Shown here piece after piece: positions 58,318-64,000 of a stretch of 64,000 nucleotides of DNA. The DNA lies in NCBI RefSeq assembly GCF_001247745.1, contig NZ_LAIR01000002.1, positions 3,782,001 to 3,846,000 on the forward strand. The letters run 5' to 3'. This stretch comes from Luteipulveratus halotolerans. Its GTDB lineage: Bacteria; Actinomycetota; Actinomycetes; Actinomycetales; Dermatophilaceae. The translations under genes and the position numbers were made by a program. The notes beneath the pieces were generated by a model. The model searched no databases. It worked only from the letters and a program-made list of their open reading frames with translations, and had not been told where the DNA came from. Positions within the stretch are counted from its first letter, which is position 1, and each line of letters opens with the position of its first letter.

Positions 58318-58695
58318 ATGAAGTACGTCATCCTGATCCACTCCAACCCGCAGCCGTGGGGCCACCCGACCGGTGACTACGTCCCCGAGCAGCAGTCCAG
58401 GTCGCAGGCTGAGCGCGAGGCCGGCAACGCGGCGTTCGAGGCGATGCTGACCGAGCTCAGCGAGAGCGGTGAGCTGCAGGGCGGGCAGGCGCTCGGCGAT
58501 CCGGCGACCGCGCGGCTCTACCGCTGGGAGGGTGGACGCTCGGTGGCGACCGACGGCCCGTACGCCGAGGCCAAGGAGCACCTGGCCGGGTTCTTCCTGA
58601 TCGACGTGGCGAGCCAGGAGCGGGCCGAGGAGGTCGTGGCGGCGTTCTCGGGGCCGGGCGAGACGATCGAGCTGCGCCCGATCTGGGAAGGCTGA
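58318..58695 (+). CDS. YCII/DGPF-domain protein
   Basis: 125 residues from ATG 58318 (GAGGAGC upstream). MKYVILIHSNPQPWGHPTGD, then ALGDPATARLYRWEGGRSVA, and the DGPF-like TDGPYAEAKEHLAGFFLIDV. Family members are ferredoxin-like and often accompany ECF sigma factors, which are not seen here. Function unknown. Confidence 0.8.
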   Translation: MKYVILIHSNPQPWGHPTGDYVPEQQSRSQAEREAGNAAFEAMLTELSESGELQGGQALGDPATARLYRWEGGRSVATDGPYAEAKEHLAGFFLIDVASQERAEEVVAAFSGPGETIELRPIWEG

Positions 58696-58749
58696 CCCAG
58701 GGGGCGGCTCCGCATCCGTGAGCCCGTGTCACCGGCCCGGCTGCCCCGG

Positions 58750-58817
58750 CCGATAGTGCAAGCCTGCACCTGTCAGAGCATCCGGACACGTGCAGGCTCG
58801 CACTATCGGCGCGCGGG
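58750..58817. repeat. Repeat C copy 1
   Basis: Arms CCGATAGTGC-AA-GCCTGCAC and GTGCAGGC-TC-GCACTATCGG flank a 20-base centre; GCGCGCGGGGTCG follows. A partial copy is at 61977. Confidence 0.8.
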
Positions 58818-58860
58818 GTCGATGGCCGGACGGCAGCGGCGGCTCAACCGGCGGTGCTGC

Positions 58861-59346
58861 TCAGGTGCCGTACGTCTGGGCGCGGTGCTCGCGCCAGCGT
58901 TCGAGCATCGCGGGCATCTCCTCGGTCAGGAAGTCGAAGAAGTCGGCCATCATCGCCATCCGTACGCCGGCCGGCGTGGCCGGTCCGAGGCGCTCGGCTC
59001 CGTCGGACATCACGTCGCGCCACCGCTCGACGACCGACCCGCGGTGCACGAGCGCCTCGTACCACATGTCGTTGCTGAGGGCGTAGACGTCGCGCCGGCT
59101 GCCGGCCGGGCGACTGCGGCGCACCATGTCGACCTGCTCGAGGTAGCGCACCGCCCCGGAGATCGCGCCGGCGCTCGACTGCAGGGCGTCAGCCAGCTCG
59201 GCCGCGGTCATCTGGCCCTCGTCATCGGCGGACAACGCCGCGAACACGCGAGCCGGCATCCGGGGCATGCCGCTGCGGGACAGCTCTTCGCCGAGGTCGT
59301 CGACGAAGCGGGCGCGATCGGCGTCGGGGGCCTGGGACTTCGGCAT
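58861..59346 (-). CDS. GbsR/MarR-like transcriptional regulator
   Basis: 161 residues from ATG 59346. A winged HTH is visible: RMPARVFAALSADDEGQMTA, AELADALQSSAGAISGAVRY then LEQVDMVRRSRPAGSRRDVY, followed by a helical dimerisation part ending ERWREHRAQTYGT. This is the GbsR-like MarR arrangement often found divergent to ABC drug exporters, as here. The operator candidate CTTTCAC-N6-GTGAAAG lies in the 73-base gap. Confidence 0.88.
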   Translation of the reverse strand: MPKSQAPDADRARFVDDLGEELSRSGMPRMPARVFAALSADDEGQMTAAELADALQSSAGAISGAVRYLEQVDMVRRSRPAGSRRDVYALSNDMWYEALVHRGSVVERWRDVMSDGAERLGPATPAGVRMAMMADFFDFLTEEMPAMLERWREHRAQTYGT

Positions 59347-59381
59347 GGGGCCATCTTGACACGACTTTGATGTGTTCAGAA

Positions 59382-59412
59382 CTTTCACAAAAACGTGAAA
59401 GCGGAGTAGCGT
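59382..59412 (+). promoter_or_regulatory. ABC exporter promoter with MarR-type operator
   Basis: Palindrome CTTTCAC-AAAAAC-GTGAAAG (59382-59401) precedes TAGCGT (59407-59412), a -10 located seven bases before ATG 59420. This again suggests a leaderless mRNA, repressed by the divergent regulator. Confidence 0.6.
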
Positions 59413-59419
59413 CAAGGAC

Positions 59420-60322
59420 ATGAGCACTGCGATCGAGGTCAGCGACCTCACCAAGACCTTCGGCGCGACGAACGCCCTCGACGGCCTCGACCTGCAGGTC
59501 GCCACCGGCGAGGTGCACGGCTTCCTCGGCCCCAACGGCGCCGGCAAGTCCACGACCATCCGCGTCCTGCTCGGCCTGCTACGCCACGACTCCGGCACCG
59601 TGAGACTCCTCGGCGGCGACCCGTGGAGCGAGGCCGCGTCCCTGCACCGACGCCTCGCGTACGTCCCCGGCGACGTCAACCTGTGGCCCAACCTCTCCGG
59701 CCGCGAGGTCATCGACGTGCTCGGCCGGCTGCGCGGTGGCCTCGACGAGCAGCGCCGGGCCGACCTGCTGGAGCGGTTCGAGCTCGACCCGCGCAAGAAG
59801 GGCCGCACCTACTCCAAGGGCAACCGGCAGAAGGTCGCCCTCGTCGCTGCCCTCGCCTCCGACGTCGAGCTGCTGCTGCTCGACGAGCCCACCAGCGGCC
59901 TGGATCCTTTGATGGAGAACGTGTTTCGCGAGTGCGTGCAGGAGGAGAAGGACCGCGGGCGCACCGTGCTGCTGTCGAGCCACATCCTGTCCGAGGTCGA
60001 GCACCTGTGCGATCGCGTGTCGATCATCAAGGCCGGGCGCACGGTCGAGTCCGGCTCGCTCGACTCGATGCGCCACCTCACCTCGACCCAGGTCCGCGCC
60101 ACCGTCACCGGTCAGGTGCCGGACGGGCTGGACCGGCTCCCCGGCGTACGCGACCTGGTCGTCGACGGGCCGCACCTCACCGCCCATGTCGACGGCGAGC
60201 ACGTCGGCGGGTTCCTGGAGCGGCTGACCCCGGCGGGGCTGACCTCGCTGACCAGTACGCCGCCGAGCCTCGAAGAGCTGTTCCTGTCGCACTACACGAC
60301 CCGCGAGGACGTGTCCGCATGA
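59420..60322 (+). CDS. ABC transporter ATP-binding protein (exporter type)
   Basis: 300 residues from ATG 59420. Walker A GFLGPNGAGKSTTIRVLLGL, signature-like YSKGNRQKVALVAAL, Walker B LLLLDEPTSGLDP and switch His in LLSSHILSEVEH. The C-terminal 80 residues form a small extra domain typical of drug/antibiotic exporters. It works with the adjacent permease, which carries a stop codon. Divergent from the GbsR/MarR-like regulator. Confidence 0.93.
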   Translation: MSTAIEVSDLTKTFGATNALDGLDLQVATGEVHGFLGPNGAGKSTTIRVLLGLLRHDSGTVRLLGGDPWSEAASLHRRLAYVPGDVNLWPNLSGREVIDVLGRLRGGLDEQRRADLLERFELDPRKKGRTYSKGNRQKVALVAALASDVELLLLDEPTSGLDPLMENVFRECVQEEKDRGRTVLLSSHILSEVEHLCDRVSIIKAGRTVESGSLDSMRHLTSTQVRATVTGQVPDGLDRLPGVRDLVVDGPHLTAHVDGEHVGGFLERLTPAGLTSLTSTPPSLEELFLSHYTTREDVSA

Positions 60323-61959
60323 GCACGCTCTCCCTCGTGAAAGACGAGCCACGCCCACGTGATTCGACCAGCGGTGGGGCGGCGTTCGGCGTACGCCATC
60401 TGATGCGCCTCCAGCTGCGCCGCGACCGCTGGTGGTGGTCGATCTGGGCGCTCGTCCTGGTGATGTTCCCGCTGGCGACCGTGGGCGCGTACGACAGCCT
60501 CTACCCGACCGCCGCCGACCGTGCGGGCGCGACCGCCGACGTCGCCGGCAACCCGTCCCTGCTCGCGATCTACGGACCGGCGTACGACCTGTCGACTCCG
60601 GGCGGGTTCACCTCCTGGCGCGTGCTCGGCTTCACCGCCACGGTGGCCGCGATCGTCGGCATGCTCGCCGTCGTCCGCCACACCCGCGCCGAGGAGGAGT
60701 CCGGCCGCCTCGAGCTGCTGCGCTCAGGCGTCCTCGGCCGGCACGCATCGCTGGTCGCCGCGCTGCTCACCGCCCTCGCCTGGGGCGCGCTCGCGGGCGT
60801 CCTCACCGCACTCGGCATGCTCGGTCAGGGCGAGCCGGCCACGGGTTCGGTGCTGACCGGTGCCGCGACGACGCTGACGGTCATGGTGTTCGCCGGCGTC
60901 GGGGCGGTCGCGGCCCAGCTGACCGAGAGCAGCCGCGCGGCTCGTGGCATCGGCGGTGCGGTCGTCGGCGCGGCGTACCTCGTGCGTGCCATCGGTGACA
61001 GCTCGCCCTCCGTGTCGTAGCTGTCGTGGCTGTCGCCGATCGGCTGGGCCCAGCAGCTGCGCCCGTACGCCGGTGACCGGGTCTGGGTGGTCGCGCTCCC
61101 GGTGGCGGCGACGCTCCTGCTCGCCGGTGTGGCGCTCGCGCTGGAGAACCGCCGCGACCTGACGGCGTCGATGTTCCCTGCTCGGCTCGGGCCGGCCCGC
61201 GGTCGGATGGCCTCGATGGGCGCGCTCGCCGCACGGCTGCAGCGCGGCTCGCTGATGGGCTGGGCGGTCGGGATGGCGGTGTGGGGGTTCGCGATCGGCG
61301 CGATCGCCGACGGCATCCTCGACCTGCTCAAGGACAACGCCAACGGCCAGGACATCCTGCAGAAGATGGGCGGCGGCGGGGCCCTGATCGACACCTACTT
61401 CGGGGCGATCACGCCGATCGCGGCTGTCATCGCGGTCATCCATGGCGTGACCGCGATCAACCGAGTTGCGTTGGAGGAGAACGAGTTCCGCGGCGAGCTC
61501 GTCCTCGCGACCGCCACACCGCGCGGGCGCTACTTCGGGCAGCACCTGCTCTGGGCGCTCGGTGGCGCGGTCGTGATCATGCTCGTCGCAGGCGTCACGA
61601 TCGGGCTCGGCTACCTCGTCACCACCGGCGACGGCGATCGCTTCCTCCCGCTCGTCGGCGCCTCGCTCGCCCAGGTGCCGGCGATGTGGGTGGTGATCGG
61701 CGTCGGCGTACTCGGCGTGGGGCTGAGTACGCGCCTGACGGTCGCCGGGTGGGCCGCGGTCGGTGTCTGCCTGTTCATGGTGTGGATCGCACCGCTGCTC
61801 GACGTGCCGGACGCGGTCATGGACGTGTCGCCGTTCCGGCACCTGCCGCTGCTGCCGGGCGCCGACATGTCGTGGACGCCGCTCGTGGTGCTGACCGCGG
61901 TCGCCGCCGCACTCGTGGGAGCCGGGTGGGCGGCGTACTACCGTCGCGACATCGCCTGA
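60319..61959 (+). pseudogene. ABC exporter permease interrupted by in-frame TAG
   Basis: A frame of 547 codons runs from ATG 60319 (overlapping the ATPase stop) to TGA 61959 but has TAG at 61018-61020 (codon 234), within SPSVS-stop-LSWLSPIGW, where related permeases usually have Trp; a TGG-to-TAG change would explain it. Hydrophobic segments of an ABC-2 exporter continue on both sides (WWWSIWALVLVMFPLATVGA; LALENRRDLTASMFPARLGP; GWAVGMAVWGFAIGAIADGI). The stop would remove the second half of the membrane domain, disabling the exporter unless it is a sequencing error. Confidence 0.85.
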
Positions 61960-61976
61960 CCGCTCCTCCTTCCGGC

Positions 61977-62000
61977 CACTATCGGCGCGCGAGGTCGGGC
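61977..62000. repeat. Repeat C partial copy
   Basis: CCACTATCGGCGCGCGAGGT matches the right edge and flank of repeat C at 58801. It contributes the stop codon and last codons (DLARR) of the minus-strand EamA gene. Confidence 0.7.
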
Positions 62001-62923
62001 GTGGGTGGTGCGACCGGGGAGGTGGCCGGCTCGGGAGAGATGGGCGGTCGGCGTACCCGACGAGCCGTGGTGCTCGCCAGGAGTACGCCGGCGATCACCA
62101 CCGCGCCGCCGGCGAGCTCGCCGACGCTCACCGACTCACCCAGCACCAGCCACGCGGTCGACATGCCGACGACGGGGACGAGCATCGAGAACGGCGCGAC
62201 CACGCCGGCCGGGTGACGCGCCATCAGCCACGTCCACACGCCCGATCCCACGATCGTGCCGATCACGACGGTGTACGCGAGACCGACCAGCGCCCAGACG
62301 GCCGTGCTCGAACCCCAGCCGGTGAACGAGTCCGCGATCTCGTCCGGCCCTTCGACTGCGACCGACAGCGCGAGCATCGGCAGCGGCGGCACGACCGACA
62401 TCCACAGGGTCAGGTGCAGTGGGTTCTGCGGCTTGGCCTGCCGACTGCAGACGTTGCCGATCGCCCATCCGAACGCACCCGCCAGCGTCAGCAGAAACGG
62501 TGTGATGTCGGCGACCTGGGCCCGGCTGCCGCCGACGAGAGTCAGCCCCGCGACGGCGATCAGGATGCCGAGCACCTGCCGCCCACTCACGCGCTCGCGC
62601 AGGAACGTCGCGCCCAGCACGACCGTGAACGGCGCGGACGCCTGCAGCACCAGTGACGCCAGCCCGGTCGGCATCCCGCTGGCCATGCCCCAGTAGAGGA
62701 ACAGGAACTGCAGCGTCCCGAACCCGAGGCCGTAGCCGATCAGCCAGCGCAGCGGCACGTCCGGCCGCGGGACCAGCAGGATCGTCGGCACGGCGATCAG
62801 CGCGAACCGCAGGGCCACCAGGAAGTACGGAGGGAACTGCTCCAATGACGCGTGGATGGCGAGGAAGTTGACTCCCCAGATCGCGGCGACGGCGATCGCG
62901 AGCAGGCGGTGGCGGGTGGGCAT
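61979..62923 (-). CDS. EamA/DMT-family transporter
   Basis: 314 residues from ATG 62923. Ten hydrophobic helices in two EamA halves: first half AIAVAAIWGVNFLAIHASLE and LQFLFLYWGMASGMPTGLAS, second half FGWAIGNVCSRQAKPQNPLH and VGLAYTVVIGTIVGSGVWTW. A metabolite exporter of drug/metabolite type. It diverges from the LysR gene by 71 bases, so LysR is its likely regulator. The C-terminal codons come from repeat C. Confidence 0.92.
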   Translation of the reverse strand: MPTRHRLLAIAVAAIWGVNFLAIHASLEQFPPYFLVALRFALIAVPTILLVPRPDVPLRWLIGYGLGFGTLQFLFLYWGMASGMPTGLASLVLQASAPFTVVLGATFLRERVSGRQVLGILIAVAGLTLVGGSRAQVADITPFLLTLAGAFGWAIGNVCSRQAKPQNPLHLTLWMSVVPPLPMLALSVAVEGPDEIADSFTGWGSSTAVWALVGLAYTVVIGTIVGSGVWTWLMARHPAGVVAPFSMLVPVVGMSTAWLVLGESVSVGELAGGAVVIAGVLLASTTARRVRRPPISPEPATSPVAPPTPDLARR

Positions 62924-62994
62924 GCGTCCAGCGTCCGGCGCCAGACTCTGCAGGACAAGCGAAAAGATCTGCACACACCATTTAGGGTTACTTC

Positions 62995-63891
62995 ATGGAC
63001 GCGCGACACCTCGAGCTGCTGCGCGAGCTCGACGACCGCGGCAGCGTGACGGCCGTCGCCACGGCCACCCGTCGTACGCCGTCTGCGGTCTCCCAGCAGC
63101 TGCGCACCGCCCAGCGTGAGCTCGGCGTACCTCTCGTCGAGCCGGCAGGGCGTGGGTTGCGGCTCACGGAGGCCGGCCGCGTGCTCGCGCGAGCCGGCCG
63201 TGACGTGGCCACCGCGCTCGAGCGAGCGCAGTCGGAGTGGGACGAGTTCCGTGGTGTGGCAACGGGTTCGGTGGCGGTGGCTGCGCTGCCGAGTGCCGCG
63301 ACCTTCCTGCTGCCCGGAGTTCTCGACGAGCTCGCCGACCTGCCGATCACGGTGCGCTGCAACGACATCGACATCGCCGAGGTCGAGTTCGGGGCGCAGG
63401 TGATCGACCACGACATCGTGATCGCGCACAGCATGACGAGCCGTGCCCCGGCCGGGACTGCGGGCCTGGTGACCAAGCGTCTGGTGCGCGAACCGCTCGA
63501 CATCGCGATGGCCGCCGACCACCCGCTTGCACGCCAATCACACGTGACCGCAACGGATCTCGTCGATCAGGAGTGGATCGGCGTCCTCGTCGGCTACCCG
63601 TTCGACGCCGTGCTGCAGGCGATCGTCCGCAAGACCCGAGCCGACCTGCGCATCAGCCAACGTCTGCGCGACAACCGCCTCATCGAGGCACTCGTCGCGT
63701 CGAGCCATCGCGTGGCTGTGCTGCCGAGATTCACCACGCCCCAGACGGATTCGCTGGTGCTGCGTCCGCTCGCTGACATCCCGACCGGGCGCCACGTGTT
63801 CGCGGTGCTGCGACCCGACCGCGCCGAGCGTCTCGCGGTACGCCGGGTGCTCGCCGCCTTCGTCACCGTCGCCTCCCGCATCGACGAGTAG
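62995..63891 (+). CDS. LysR-family transcriptional regulator
   Basis: 298 residues from ATG 62995; TAGGGT lies seven bases upstream and no ribosome binding site is seen. The LysR HTH is at the N-terminus (MDARHLELLRELDDRGSVTA, TRRTPSAVSQQLRTAQRELG) and a type-2 periplasmic-binding effector domain follows (GSVAVAALPSAATFLLPGVL, VLVGYPFDAVLQAI). Divergent to the EamA exporter, which it probably controls. Confidence 0.93.
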   Translation: MDARHLELLRELDDRGSVTAVATATRRTPSAVSQQLRTAQRELGVPLVEPAGRGLRLTEAGRVLARAGRDVATALERAQSEWDEFRGVATGSVAVAALPSAATFLLPGVLDELADLPITVRCNDIDIAEVEFGAQVIDHDIVIAHSMTSRAPAGTAGLVTKRLVREPLDIAMAADHPLARQSHVTATDLVDQEWIGVLVGYPFDAVLQAIVRKTRADLRISQRLRDNRLIEALVASSHRVAVLPRFTTPQTDSLVLRPLADIPTGRHVFAVLRPDRAERLAVRRVLAAFVTVASRIDE

Positions 63892-63899
63892 CCGCCCCT

Positions 63900-64000
63900 C
63901 CGCTGGTCGACCGGCGGGTTCGGCCCTCGGCTGCGATGCGGGTTGAGGAGGGGTTCGGTGAGGAGTGTGCCCTGGTTCGTGTGGTGAACCACTGGCACGG
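63900..64000. repeat. Repeat A fragment and repeat B copy 3 at window end
   Basis: CCGCTGGTCGACCGGCGG (63900 on) is a short repeat A relative. From about 63965, GTGTGCCCTGGTTCGTGTGG then TGAACCA is the left arm of repeat B; the right arm is cut by the window end. Confidence 0.65.

Overview
The window is from a high-GC actinobacterium, most likely a Micrococcales member close to Dermacoccaceae or Intrasporangiaceae. Evidence: the gyrA - DUF3566 - tRNA-Ile - DLW-39 - tRNA-Ala arrangement typical of actinobacteria, a BioQ-type biotin operator, frequent GTG starts, ATGA/GTGA overlaps and several apparently leaderless mRNAs. The genus call is inference.

Layout. 1-9250 is chromosomal backbone: the 3' part of gyrA and its DUF3566 partner; an amino-sugar/tagatose-type operon (SIS isomerase, ROK kinase, PfkB kinase broken by a stop codon, class II aldolase); the biotin operon bioA-bioF-bioD; tRNA-Ile, a DLW-39 peptide and tRNA-Ala. 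9251-35145 is a mosaic accessory island starting at tRNA-Ala. It holds a recombinase-like/DDE-transposase-like pair, HTH proteins, a ParB-like plus adenine methyltransferase pair, FRG-domain and Ymh-type abortive-infection candidates, a mobilisation-like remnant, then an AT-richer biosynthetic cluster (21783-26925), a TIR/deoxyribosyltransferase-like protein, a frameshifted zeta toxin, a ParE-like toxin-antitoxin pair, an Abi-C-type gene, tiny overlapping genes, an IS3 element, IS debris and a tRNA-Cys. 35146-64000 returns to backbone style: LysE exporter, pdxS, a scar of truncated genes, fatty-acid beta-oxidation genes with their TetR regulator, a CmpX-like channel, a LacI regulator facing a decapitated sugar-binding lipoprotein, and many small regulator/target pairs.

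The most exciting locus is 21783-26925. Five tightly overlapping genes encode an MFS exporter, a PRMT-like methyltransferase resembling SznE, a heme-oxygenase-like diiron plus cupin enzyme resembling SznF with every recalled metal ligand conserved, a small Rieske protein and an ATP-grasp ligase. SznE and SznF build the N-nitrosourea of streptozotocin from arginine, so this looks like an N-nitrosourea pathway in a different operon context, carried on a laterally acquired segment.

A second theme is a set of GC-rich palindromic repeats. They lie between genes but also reach into them: they supply stop codons and C-terminal tails, are translated at both ends of bioF, and sit at deletion junctions. 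A third theme is decay: in-frame stops (PfkB kinase, ABC permease, mobilisation-like protein), frameshifts (zeta toxin, IS3 OrfB, MFS) and truncations. Sequencing error cannot be excluded for the single-base lesions.
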